DNA from: Nitrosospira multiformis
GTDB taxonomy: Bacteria; Pseudomonadota; Gammaproteobacteria; Burkholderiales; Nitrosomonadaceae
Length of the DNA: 64,000 nucleotides
Reading direction: 5' to 3'
Assembly: GCA_017306155.1 (NCBI GenBank)
Contig: JAFKJB010000004.1
Coordinates: forward strand, 1-64,000
A program made the translations under genes and the position numbers. The notes under the pieces are model-generated. The model was not told the origin of the DNA. It did not search any database and saw only the letters and a program-made list of their open reading frames with translations. Below, in pieces: positions 47,603 through 55,957 of the stretch. The number at the start of each line of letters is the position of its first letter. The first letter of the stretch is position 1.

Positions 47603-47900
47603 GAAGCTGGCCAGGCAGTCGCTGCCTGCCCTCGGTGACGAGTGCAGGGAGAGGAAAGTCCGGGCTCCGCAGAGCAGGATGCCGGTTAACGGCCGGCCGC
47701 CGCAAGGCGAGGAACAGGGCCACAGAGACGAGCGTATTAAGTTACGGTGAAACGCGGTAACCTCCATCCGGAGCAAGACCAAATAGGCAGGCGATGATGC
47801 TGCTCGCTGAGCCTGCGGGTAGGTTGCTTGAGCGTGCGGGTGACCGTACGCCTAGAGGAATGACTGTCCTTGACAGAACCCGGCTTATCGGCCAGCTTTT
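47603..47900 (+). ncRNA. rnpB: RNase P RNA, type A, reduced
   Basis: The 5' end GAAGCTGGCCAGGCAGTCGC pairs with GCTTATCGGCCAGCTT at the 3' end. Conserved blocks are GAGGAAAGTCCGGGCTCC, ACAGAG, GGTGAAA, GGAGCAAGACCAAATAG, GGGTAGGTTGCTTGAG and AGAGGAATGACTGTC, ending with GACAGAACCCGGCTTATCG. At about 298 nt it is clearly shorter than the 377 nt E. coli RNA. Compared with E. coli, the segment holding P13 and P14 is missing and P12 is very short, while P18 is kept. A short T run follows the RNA. Confidence 0.96.
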
Positions 47901-48140
47901 TTCCTGAATTCCTGATAATTCTGACTCCATAAAGGCGAAAGCGCACTGTCCCGGCCGCAAGCCCATCAGCATATCCCGGGCAGCATGGAACAGAAAAGAT
48001 ATCCCTCTCGACCGCCCTTTCGCAGCCTGTTGAGTGAACATTCTCTGTTTCCTTTTCCGTACAGGTTTGTTATACAATCGACGATTGTTCCCGTTTGCGC
48101 GGGGCGTCAGATTAAATGCGGATACAAAACCGGAGATATT

Positions 48141-48737
48141 ATGAAGAAAATTTTTGAGTGGGCTGCCGTGCTGGCATCGGCTATGATGATAGCTTTCATG
48201 GCTGTTCCTGCCCATGCACAGCTCATGCTTGCGCATGAAGGCCACCATTCAGGCGACTGCGCCATCAAATCGGGCGCTTTTCCTGTAGCCTTCAGCGCCT
48301 ATGAGAAGCCCAAGGGCGAGCTTCCGCCTACTCATGCCTATTGCGACCATGTTCCTGAAACCGGCGAGCTGTATTTCACGGTGGATCTGACCGATCCGGA
48401 ATCCCGCGAAATTCCAATCGCCCTGCGCCTGGTGATGGAAGGTCATGGAGAGGGCGGGCATGAAATCATGTCGATACCAGCCAAACCCTACCCTTCCGGA
48501 AGCATTACATTTACGGTAAACCTGGAAGAACTGGGGCAGTACGCGTTGCTGCTGGAAACCGAGAAGGATGGCAAGATGACTCAGGCGGTACGCATTCCGG
48601 TACATGTGGGCGGAGGTGGCGGCCATGATGGACATGGGGGTGGTATCGGCATGACGGAGATTGCGCTGATACTGGGTGCAGCTGGCATAGCAGCCTTCTT
48701 CCTGCTGCGTCGGCGGACGAGCGCCAAAATGTCCTGA
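48141..48737 (+). CDS. His-rich exported protein with C-terminal membrane anchor
   Basis: A 198-residue protein, family not recognised. It has a Sec signal with cleavage after AHA (about residue 26), then HEGHHSGDC, a beta-rich middle part (FPVAFSAYE, ELYFTVDLTD, IALRLVMEGHGEGGHE, SITFTVNLEELGQYALLLETEKDG), a Gly/His linker GGGGGHDGHGGG, one membrane helix (about 172-190) and a basic tail RRRTSAKMS. It looks like a periplasmic domain tethered by its C-terminus. Clustered His near both ends suggests metal binding, perhaps copper or nickel; this is inference. It stands alone after rnpB. Confidence 0.75.
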   Translation: MKKIFEWAAVLASAMMIAFMAVPAHAQLMLAHEGHHSGDCAIKSGAFPVAFSAYEKPKGELPPTHAYCDHVPETGELYFTVDLTDPESREIPIALRLVMEGHGEGGHEIMSIPAKPYPSGSITFTVNLEELGQYALLLETEKDGKMTQAVRIPVHVGGGGGHDGHGGGIGMTEIALILGAAGIAAFFLLRRRTSAKMS

Positions 48738-49020
48738 TAGCGTCTGAGCAGAATCAGCGTCATTCAATTCTCGATCCGCGAAATCAAAAGCACGCATTTC
48801 CGCGGATCCTCCTGAACGAACGGCGGCGGGTTTTAAGGGACTGTCATATTTCCCTTCTTGATCCGGCGCCGTTTTCTTTTACTCGTCATTGGGCCTGCTC
48901 CGAACCTCACAGCATACTTCTGTGACTACTGTAACGTGAAGTGACGGTGTAAGGCGGGGTAGCAAGGACGGGAATCTTTCTCTCCAGGCTGGCTTTCAAG
49001 CGGCGGAAAACGGGAAATCC

Positions 49021-50208
49021 TTACTGAAAAACAGTCTCGCGCAACCTGGCGAAAGTTTTGCCGACATGATTCATCTGCTCGCTGGTATGGACGGCGCTTA
49101 CGCTGCAACGCACCAACGAATTGCCCTCCGGCGTTGCGGGCGGCAAAACCAGATTCACATAGATGCCGTTTTCAAGCAGCCCTTTCCACAGGGCCAGCGC
49201 CTGTTGCGGCGTTTCAAGTATGGTTGCGATAACAGGACTCGGCTCCGGTCCCAGTCGGTAATCCAGTTCCTTGAGTTGCGAGTAGAGCTGGTGCACATTC
49301 TTCCAGAGCTGCCGGCGTAATTCGACACCCTCCCTCAGCAGCCTGAGAGCTGCCCGGGTGGAGGCGATGGTGGCAGGCGTAGGCGAGGCAGTGAAAATAT
49401 AAGGGCGGCTCACGTAGCGTAACTGATCCAGTTGAGGATGATTGCTCACACAGTAGCCGCCGATTCCGCCCAGGCTTTTGCTGAAGGTGCCTGTGATGAA
49501 GTCTACCCTGTCGAGGAGGCCCGTTTCTTCTACCAGACCTTGCCCGGTCTCACCGAGTACTCCCAGTGAATGCGCTTCATCGAGAAGAAGTGTGCTGTTA
49601 TACGCATCCTTTACCTTGACGATATCCGCCAGCGGCGCGCGATCTCCAAGCATACTGTAGATGCCCTCGGCAATGATGAGCGTGGAGCGGGATCGTTCTC
49701 CCAGGCGGCGCAGGCGCTTCTCCAGATCTGCTGGATCATTATGTTTGAAGCGGATTATTTCTGCGCCGCTCAAGCGGCAGCCATCGTAGATGCTCGCGTG
49801 GGAATCGCCGTCAATAAGAACGATGTCGCCAGGCCCAGCCAGACCTGATATGGTCGCCAGATTGGCCTGGTACCCCGTGGTAAATACGATGCAGGATCGG
49901 CATTGGTAAAACTCGGCGAACTCGCGCTCGAGTGCCCGGTGTCCCCTGTAGCTGCCATTGGCCATGCGCGATCCGGTTGTACCTGTACCTTCACTGTGAA
50001 TCGCTTCCTGCGCTGCATCGCGGCACTCCTGCGCGAAGGTAAGCCCCAGATAATTGTTTGTTCCCAGAAACAATATCCGGTGATCCCCGATCCTGGCTTC
50101 AGTCGAGGAATAAACTTCTTCTATGGGCGTTCCAAAAACCTCAACGCCTTCAGGCAACAGGGCTTTTCTCGCCGCCGCCACGGCATCCAGTTTATCTAGC
50201 AAACTCAT
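49021..50208 (-). CDS. spt: Serine palmitoyltransferase-like alpha-oxoamine synthase
   Basis: A 395-residue PLP enzyme of the alpha-oxoamine synthase family (SPT, KBL, BioF). LGTNNYLGL, GTGTTGSRMANGSYRGHRALEREFAEF, DGDSHASIYDGCRLSGAE, LLDEAHSLGVLGETGQG and the PLP Lys in ITGTFSKSLGGIGGY are all present. BioF would fit alone, but here it overlaps an ACP gene and follows a reductase and an acyl-AMP ligase, which is the gene order of the Caulobacter ceramide locus (spt, acpR, cerR, aasR). The likely reaction is acyl-ACP plus serine to 3-ketosphinganine. Confidence 0.85.
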   Translation of the reverse strand: MSLLDKLDAVAAARKALLPEGVEVFGTPIEEVYSSTEARIGDHRILFLGTNNYLGLTFAQECRDAAQEAIHSEGTGTTGSRMANGSYRGHRALEREFAEFYQCRSCIVFTTGYQANLATISGLAGPGDIVLIDGDSHASIYDGCRLSGAEIIRFKHNDPADLEKRLRRLGERSRSTLIIAEGIYSMLGDRAPLADIVKVKDAYNSTLLLDEAHSLGVLGETGQGLVEETGLLDRVDFITGTFSKSLGGIGGYCVSNHPQLDQLRYVSRPYIFTASPTPATIASTRAALRLLREGVELRRQLWKNVHQLYSQLKELDYRLGPEPSPVIATILETPQQALALWKGLLENGIYVNLVLPPATPEGNSLVRCSVSAVHTSEQMNHVGKTFARLRETVFQ

Positions 50209-50459
50209 TGTTCTTGAGCCTTTATCCGGTGGATCAAGCTGGCGAGCTCATGAACGGTCTGTACATCCGCAAGTGCATTGATCGGTACGGAAATGTCAAA
50301 CTCGTCCTCGATTTCCATGATCAGGTTCAGCAATTTTACAGAATCGATTGCAAGCTCGTTGATAAGATCGGTCTGCGGTGTAATTTCCACCCCCGGACCA
50401 ACAAGCTGTTCGAGGTGATGGCAAAGTTTTTGCAGAACTTCGTTATAATCATTCAACAT
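50205..50459 (-). CDS. Dedicated acyl carrier protein (AcpR-like)
   Basis: An 84-residue ACP. The phosphopantetheine Ser is in LAIDSVKLLNLIMEIEDEF. It is more divergent from housekeeping ACP than usual (HLEQLVGPGVEITPQTDLINE in place of the common form). It overlaps spt by 4 bases. In the Caulobacter system a specialised ACP carries the fatty acyl chain to Spt, and the same role is inferred here. Confidence 0.87.
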   Translation of the reverse strand: MLNDYNEVLQKLCHHLEQLVGPGVEITPQTDLINELAIDSVKLLNLIMEIEDEFDISVPINALADVQTVHELASLIHRIKAQEQ

Positions 50460-50488
50460 CTGGATTCAAAATGATTCAATGATTGAAA

Positions 50489-51403
50489 TTAGACCGCTTG
50501 CGGCAAAGCCTCGCGGAGGTGGATGCGGGGTCGCCAGTCAGGGAGTGCCCGGGTTAAGGGATCAATATCACAAACCCAGTCAGAATGCCGCAATTCTCTC
50601 ACTTTTCCCGGGGTCAGCATGGGTGAATAGCCTAATAATCGGGCAGACCATAAGTTGACGTTTGCGATCAATGAAATCAGTGACGCGGGGAAAAAGATGC
50701 AGCGCACCGGACGTTTCCACACTTCCTGCGCAATAGCGGCTACTATCTTGCTATCGTAACCTCCCGGCCTGCCATCATCAAGCTCGTAGGTACCTTGTAC
50801 AGGCACCGCAGTCGAAAGCCAGCAGGTGATGGCTGCTACCAGGTCTGCGACATGCAGTAATCCAAACCGCATGTCAGGTTGTCCCACCATTGGTAAGACA
50901 CCGCGGCGTGTTGTCCTGAAAAGCGGGCTCATTTCCTTGTCTCCGGGGCCATAAACAGCTGTTGGACGAAAAATGGCACAAGCCATCCCAGCCGAACGCT
51001 CATTTACCAGTCGTTCAGCCATGTGCTTGCTCATGGCATACCAGGAAAGCTCGGGTTGGCGTGCGGCCAGAGAAGAAATCAGCAGGAAACGTGGAGGCGG
51101 GTTTTGTTCCAGAGAAGCCTGCATCAGGCTGCTCGTACCTTCCACATTGGTATGGACAAAACTCTCGAGAGAGCTTCCCCGAACCTGACCAGCGCAATGG
51201 ATAACAGCTGAAACGCCGATTACGAGCTTTCGCAGTGCGTCGAGGTTATGTAAATCACCTTCTATCCATTGCGTGGACCCGTCATCGACTCGCGCACGCC
51301 TTGTCAGAGCCCTGATTTTCCATCCTTCCTTTGTCAGGGACTGCAACAGCGCATTCCCGATAAAGCCAGTGGCGCCGGTAACGGCAACCCAGGGACCCGA
51401 CAT
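50489..51403 (-). CDS. NAD-dependent epimerase/dehydratase-type reductase (CerR-like)
   Basis: A 304-residue extended SDR. VTGATGFIGNALLQSL is the nucleotide-binding motif, VSAVIHCAGQVRGSS follows, and the catalytic YxxxK is in ELSWYAMSKHMAERLV. FRPTAVYGPGDKEMSPLF is typical of the family. In Caulobacter, CerR, an epimerase-like protein in the same gene position, reduces 3-ketosphingolipid. This product is placed in that role from context. Confidence 0.82.
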   Translation of the reverse strand: MSGPWVAVTGATGFIGNALLQSLTKEGWKIRALTRRARVDDGSTQWIEGDLHNLDALRKLVIGVSAVIHCAGQVRGSSLESFVHTNVEGTSSLMQASLEQNPPPRFLLISSLAARQPELSWYAMSKHMAERLVNERSAGMACAIFRPTAVYGPGDKEMSPLFRTTRRGVLPMVGQPDMRFGLLHVADLVAAITCWLSTAVPVQGTYELDDGRPGGYDSKIVAAIAQEVWKRPVRCIFFPASLISLIANVNLWSARLLGYSPMLTPGKVRELRHSDWVCDIDPLTRALPDWRPRIHLREALPQAV

Positions 51404-51410
51404 ACGCCGG

Positions 51411-53273
51411 TTATTTGTCCCCGGATTCGGCAGATAACTGGTCTGTCATCTGCGTTCGCTGGATAAAGCCTTGGCGTGCCGCAAAACGGGACAGTTTTCC
51501 GGAGGAAGTACGTGGCAGGGTGTGCGGTGGAACCAGTTCCACCAGACAGTTCACGCCAAACGCCATATAGACCAGGCGTTGCAGGCGGCTGGTAAGGGAC
51601 TGACGATCCGTGACCGAGGTAAGCCGGCATTCGATGACCAGGACAATGGTGGTGACGTCATTGGCATCGGTAATCCCGAAGGCAGACGCTTCACGCGTTC
51701 TCACCTCGGGCTGCTGTTCGGCAAGCTCCTCGATGTCCTGGGCGCGGATATTGCGTCCATTGACAATGATTACATCGGTGCGACGCCCGGTAATATATAG
51801 ATCACCTTCAAAGAGGAACCCCAAGTCACCGGTATCCAGCCAGTTCCCAGGTTTGAGTGTCTTGCAGGTATCTTCCGGATTGTTGAAATATCCTGTCATG
51901 ATACTGCTGCCCTGCACGAGTACGCTGCCCACGCGCAAATCAGGGAGTTGGCCGCCGGCCTCATCGACTACCTTGACGGTATGCCCCGGTAACGCGCGGC
52001 CGCAGTTGACGAATTCACTATATTTCCGGCCTTCCACCTGTAACCGTACTGCCACTTTCTTATCAACGAGGGTGGCCGCGTCGACTCGCAAACTCTGAAA
52101 GCCCTGGCCACCCTGGGAGAAAGTAACGGCGAGCGTCGATTCGGCCAGCCCATAACAGGGGAGAAATGCGCGCGCGTCAAAACCGGCGGGTGCAAATTTT
52201 TCCGCAAAACTCCTCAAAGTGTCCGGGCGGATCATTTCCGCGCCGACTCCTGCTGCACGCCAACTGCTGAGGTCAAGATCTTCCAGGTCGGAATCGCGCA
52301 CGCGAAGCGTGCAGAGCTTGAGCCCGAAGGGTTGACTGAACGCAACAGTAGCGCGATTTCTGCTGATCAGGCGCAGCCATTGCAACGGCCTGATCGCAAA
52401 ATCACGGGTAGCCAGGTAATCTACCGAAACCTGCGCCACCATGGGCGCCATTACCATGCCGACCAGACCCATGTCATGATAAAACGGCAGCCAGGACGCA
52501 CAGCGGTCTCCGGCCCGGATATTCAGGCCGTGACGGACAATGCCCTGGAGATTGCTCATCAGCGCGCCTTCGGTAATTACCACTCCACGCGGCATGCGCG
52601 TGCTTCCCGAAGTAAATTGCAGGTACGCGATTTCATCGGGACTATTTGCCGCAAGCTCGGTGTTCAGCGCCGGCAGCTCCCGGAGCTGCTCCGGCGTTCC
52701 CACCCAGCGCAGATCTCGCGACTCCTCGGCTGCTTCTTTCAAAAAGCCGACATAGTCAACGTTCGCCAGGGCGGCGCTTGCCTGACCTGCCTCCAGCATT
52801 CCGCGCAACTGCCGAACATAAACCGCATGGCTGCCGAGGTTGACAGGAACAGGCATTGCATAAGGTACCAATCCTGCGTAGCGGCATGCATAAAAGATTT
52901 CCACGAACTCTGGCGTCGTGTCGGCAATAATCGCAACTCGGTCCCCTCTCGCCAATCCAAGTCCGAGCAACTGGCGCGCCGCTGCCTGGGCATTTTGCCT
53001 TAGTGCCCGATAAGAAAGAACGGAGCGGAGATTACCCTTGGCATCATAAAAGTTATACCCGGACGTACCGGACGCGGCATACTCGAGCGCAGCGATCAGG
53101 GTGTCGAAGTCGGCTAATCTCTGAGCTTGAGTGTTATAGGTAGGTGTGGGGATCGCAGCTGCCGGCTGCTCGCTTGATAATAATTGAGGGTTAAACGCTT
53201 GCGTCAGCGGAGCGTTCAACTTCGCTATTGTTGAACTCAAGGTCTTCCCCTCCAAATTAATCGTACTAGTCAT
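51411..53273 (-). CDS. Fatty acyl-AMP ligase / acyl-ACP synthetase (AasR-like)
   Basis: A 620-residue adenylating enzyme of the FAAL group. It activates a fatty acid as acyl-AMP and loads it on ACP. AMP-binding motifs are LQFTSGSTRMPRGVVITEGAL, CYGLAESTLAVTFS, NWLDTGDLGFLFEGDLYITGR and VIIVNGRNIRAQDIEELAEQQ. ATG 53273 was preferred over TTG 33 bases upstream. It is the first gene of the sphingolipid-type operon and has the longest leader. The adjacent ACP is the likely acceptor. Confidence 0.86.
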   Translation of the reverse strand: MTSTINLEGKTLSSTIAKLNAPLTQAFNPQLLSSEQPAAAIPTPTYNTQAQRLADFDTLIAALEYAASGTSGYNFYDAKGNLRSVLSYRALRQNAQAAARQLLGLGLARGDRVAIIADTTPEFVEIFYACRYAGLVPYAMPVPVNLGSHAVYVRQLRGMLEAGQASAALANVDYVGFLKEAAEESRDLRWVGTPEQLRELPALNTELAANSPDEIAYLQFTSGSTRMPRGVVITEGALMSNLQGIVRHGLNIRAGDRCASWLPFYHDMGLVGMVMAPMVAQVSVDYLATRDFAIRPLQWLRLISRNRATVAFSQPFGLKLCTLRVRDSDLEDLDLSSWRAAGVGAEMIRPDTLRSFAEKFAPAGFDARAFLPCYGLAESTLAVTFSQGGQGFQSLRVDAATLVDKKVAVRLQVEGRKYSEFVNCGRALPGHTVKVVDEAGGQLPDLRVGSVLVQGSSIMTGYFNNPEDTCKTLKPGNWLDTGDLGFLFEGDLYITGRRTDVIIVNGRNIRAQDIEELAEQQPEVRTREASAFGITDANDVTTIVLVIECRLTSVTDRQSLTSRLQRLVYMAFGVNCLVELVPPHTLPRTSSGKLSRFAARQGFIQRTQMTDQLSAESGDK

Positions 53274-53918
53274 CTTTTTATAATATAAAGGATTCCAGTC
53301 GGGCAATCGTTGTTTTGGCCGTCATCCGCTGTCGCGTCGTTCGAGTTGCTGCTTGAAAATATCGACTCTACCTGGCTCCCGGTAAAGGCAGTAGCTCGAA
53401 AAACAAAAAATAAATACGCTAATCTGTGAATTAACGAACCTTCTTATATTCAGTTCTCATATCGTGACAGGCATGTACTTCGGTATTACCGGATCATGTT
53501 CCTTTCACGTGCAAGAGACTGTCTCTAGCTCGCAGTCTGCTTTCGATACTTACCAGATAAGGACAGGCGATAAGCTCCATTCTGTACGAGTTGGCAGATG
53601 ATATAAAGAAGTTTTGGAGAATGGAAGGGAAATGTGTGTCTTTTTTGCAACACTTGCCGGAACCGGCCCTTCAGCTTTGCGTTGGACCTGATCTCAATCT
53701 CTTTCGCAGCCGGGCGATATTTTACAGGAATCCATCTCTCGATGGATCAACCCTTCTTTTATTTTTGAGGCGGATTATTGCAGGAGCCGGCCGCGGTTTT
53801 CCGGAATTGCACCACGCACCACACGAAATCCCTGAAAAAATTCTCGCCTCGAATGAGGAGCTTCTACTGATGCCAAAGGCGCAAGGCCGGATTTACACTC
53901 ACTCAGCATCGGGTCACT
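53274..53918. other. Long intergenic region, probable operon leader
   Basis: About 645 bases without a convincing gene. A TTG-started frame of 129 codons at 53591-53980 has no ribosome site and no domain, and overlaps the next gene antisense; it is left out. The part from 53390 to 53470 is AT-rich and is the probable promoter region for the leftward operon. No clear -35/-10 pair or structured RNA could be identified by eye. Confidence 0.4.
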
Positions 53919-54263
53919 TCATGCCTCGAGCCATGCCGTTGCTTCGGCATAATCCCGAAATACCCGTATATCGGCATTGACAAATAGATTGGATACCCAG
54001 GCCGCCCAGGCGCGCCACTGGTTTTCAGTGATTATCGCGATGCGGTTGAATTCGCTGCCGTGTTCGTGCACGAATTTGATGTCCTCCCAGGCGACATCGA
54101 TGGTGTAGCTCAGCATGTCCCGCCAATCGAACAATACGTTCACCTTGCCGCCGGGACCAGCCTTGCGAAGCACCTTGTCCTCGAATTCACGGTAATCGGC
54201 CAATGTGAATTCACCGAAAACAGCGATACTGATCAGGTTTTCTGTTTCCTCAATGGTTATCAT
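53919..54263 (-). CDS. SpoIIAA-like (STAS fold) protein
   Basis: A 114-residue protein. Strands ENLISIAVFGEFTLADYREFEDKVL, VNVLFDWRDMLSYTIDVAWEDIKFVHEH, RIAIITENQWRAWAAWVSNLF and IRVFRDYAEATAWLEA fit the SpoIIAA-like family (PF11964), a STAS relative of unknown role often linked to stress or lipid context. No Ser in the usual phosphoacceptor place is evident. It stands alone before the Rieske oxygenase gene. Confidence 0.82.
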   Translation of the reverse strand: MITIEETENLISIAVFGEFTLADYREFEDKVLRKAGPGGKVNVLFDWRDMLSYTIDVAWEDIKFVHEHGSEFNRIAIITENQWRAWAAWVSNLFVNADIRVFRDYAEATAWLEA

Positions 54264-54372
54264 GTGTTACCCACAATATAAAAATTGCGCGGGCAGGGAA
54301 AAATCCGGGTAGCCCGAAAAAATTCAGGCTACCGAAGAAAAATATGCTCAGCAAAAGGATATCACTTATCGT

Positions 54373-55470
54373 TCAGATGTGCGGTTCAATTTCTCGCCGC
54401 AGAAATTTGTGAAAGTGCACCATGCCATCTTCCAGCGGCGATTGATACGGCCCGATCTCGCTCACGCCTTGTTTGTACAGCGCACGGCGCCCTTCCGTCA
54501 TCAGCTTGCAGATTTCATCATCCTCAGCAGCGGTTTCATGATAGGCAGCCTGTTCCGCTTCAATGAATTCACGTTCAAACAAAGCGATATCTTCAGGATA
54601 ATAGAACTCCACCACGTTGGTGCAACGTTCCGCTCCGGCAGGAAGCACCGTGCTGATGACCAGTACATGGGGATACCATTCCATCATGATGTTAGGATAG
54701 TACAGCATCCAGATTGCACCATGCCTTGGTATTTTGCCCGCTGTCTGTAGCAGCAATTGCTCGTGCCATTTTGCATAGACGGATGTTCCCGGCCGGGTCA
54801 GGGCGTTATTGATCCCCACAGTCTGAACGTTGTACCACTCCCCGAACTCCCATTCCAGCGCAGTCGTGTCAACAAAGTTGCCCAGGCCCGGATGATATGG
54901 CTCGACGTGATAATCCTCCAGATAAACCTCTATGAAGGTTTTCCAGTTGCAGGCGTATTCATCTACCTGAAGGCGTTCCAGCACATGACCCGAGAAGTCG
55001 AAATTCTTCAGGACTTGCAAGTTGCCCAGATCGCGCGCAACGTTTCGCCCACCTTGAAACAGGAGTCCGTTCCAGCTCTGCAAAGGCGTATTGGAAAGAT
55101 TGAGGCAAGGGTTTTCGGGGAAATGGGGGGCGCCGAGCAGCGTGCCTTTCAAGTCATACGTCCAGCGATGCACGGGACAAACGATGTTTCTGGTGTTGCC
55201 ACTCCCTTTGAGCAGCAGCGACTGACGGTGGCGGCAGACGTTGGACAGCAGCTCGATGCCATCCTTGTTGCGCACCAGCATTTTCGCGTTATCCATCCAT
55301 TCAGGCACATAGTAGTCGCCAATGTTTGGCACCATGATCTCATGGCCGACATAGCCTGGTCCCTGGTCGAACAGAATGCGTTTTTCCAGTTCAAGGATTC
55401 GAGAGTCAAGATACCAGTCAACCGGCAGTTGCGTTGGAGCCAATTGGCAAACATCAATCAGATCGACCAT
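54373..55470 (-). CDS. Rieske non-heme iron oxygenase, alpha subunit
   Basis: A 365-residue ring-hydroxylating-type oxygenase. The Rieske cluster ligands are in NVCRHRQSLLL and IVCPVHRWTYDLKG. The mononuclear iron ligands are in YLEDYHVEPYHPG, with a bridging Asp nearby. It resembles choline monooxygenase and related aliphatic Rieske enzymes more than aromatic dioxygenases. No ferredoxin or reductase gene is next to it. Its closeness to the sphingolipid-type operon allows a lipid or quaternary-amine substrate, but this is a guess. Confidence 0.85.
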   Translation of the reverse strand: MVDLIDVCQLAPTQLPVDWYLDSRILELEKRILFDQGPGYVGHEIMVPNIGDYYVPEWMDNAKMLVRNKDGIELLSNVCRHRQSLLLKGSGNTRNIVCPVHRWTYDLKGTLLGAPHFPENPCLNLSNTPLQSWNGLLFQGGRNVARDLGNLQVLKNFDFSGHVLERLQVDEYACNWKTFIEVYLEDYHVEPYHPGLGNFVDTTALEWEFGEWYNVQTVGINNALTRPGTSVYAKWHEQLLLQTAGKIPRHGAIWMLYYPNIMMEWYPHVLVISTVLPAGAERCTNVVEFYYPEDIALFEREFIEAEQAAYHETAAEDDEICKLMTEGRRALYKQGVSEIGPYQSPLEDGMVHFHKFLRREIEPHI

Positions 55471-55702
55471 ATGCTACTTTTCACCTTTCAAATAAAGATG
55501 GCTGGATTATCAAAACCAGGAACGACAGGGAAGACAAGGAAGAGAATGAGCATGTCCTCATGCCCTTGCCCTGAAACACTTATAATTCGACTAAGAAACC
55601 TCTTTCATGGGAAAGTTTCATGGATTTAATTGACCTGCCACCACTTATTGCGTTATTTTTGCCGTTTGTCCGCAATACACCCATTCTGACAGCGCGTTTA
55701 TC

Positions 55703-55957
55703 ATGACAAAGCCCGCCGACTCCGTCAAATTTTCCCCTCCGGGAGGTTTTGAAGCTGCACTGATTGAGTTGGAAAGCATTGTTCTGGAAATGGAAGCAGG
55801 GCAAATGCCGCTTGAAGAATCCCTCGAAGCTCACAAACGTGGTGTGGAATTGCTACAATACTGCCACTCCAAGTTGCAGGATGCGCAGCAACAGGTACGC
55901 CTCCTTGAAGCCGACACACTGAAAAATTTCCCCCCTTCCGGTATTGATGACCGCTGA
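55703..55957 (+). CDS. xseB: Exodeoxyribonuclease VII small subunit
   Basis: An 84-residue protein with FEAALIELESIVLEMEAGQMPLEESLEAHKRGVELLQYCHSKLQDAQQQVRLLE, the standard XseB helical form. xseB leads the isoprenoid genes ispA and dxs in many proteobacteria; it overlaps ispA here by 11 bases. ATG 55703 gives a slightly long N-terminus. Confidence 0.94.
   Translation: MTKPADSVKFSPPGGFEAALIELESIVLEMEAGQMPLEESLEAHKRGVELLQYCHSKLQDAQQQVRLLEADTLKNFPPSGIDDR

Noticed and set aside
53591-53980. A 129-codon frame in the long intergenic region
   Set aside because: TTG start, no ribosome site, no domain, and it runs antisense into the SpoIIAA-like gene.
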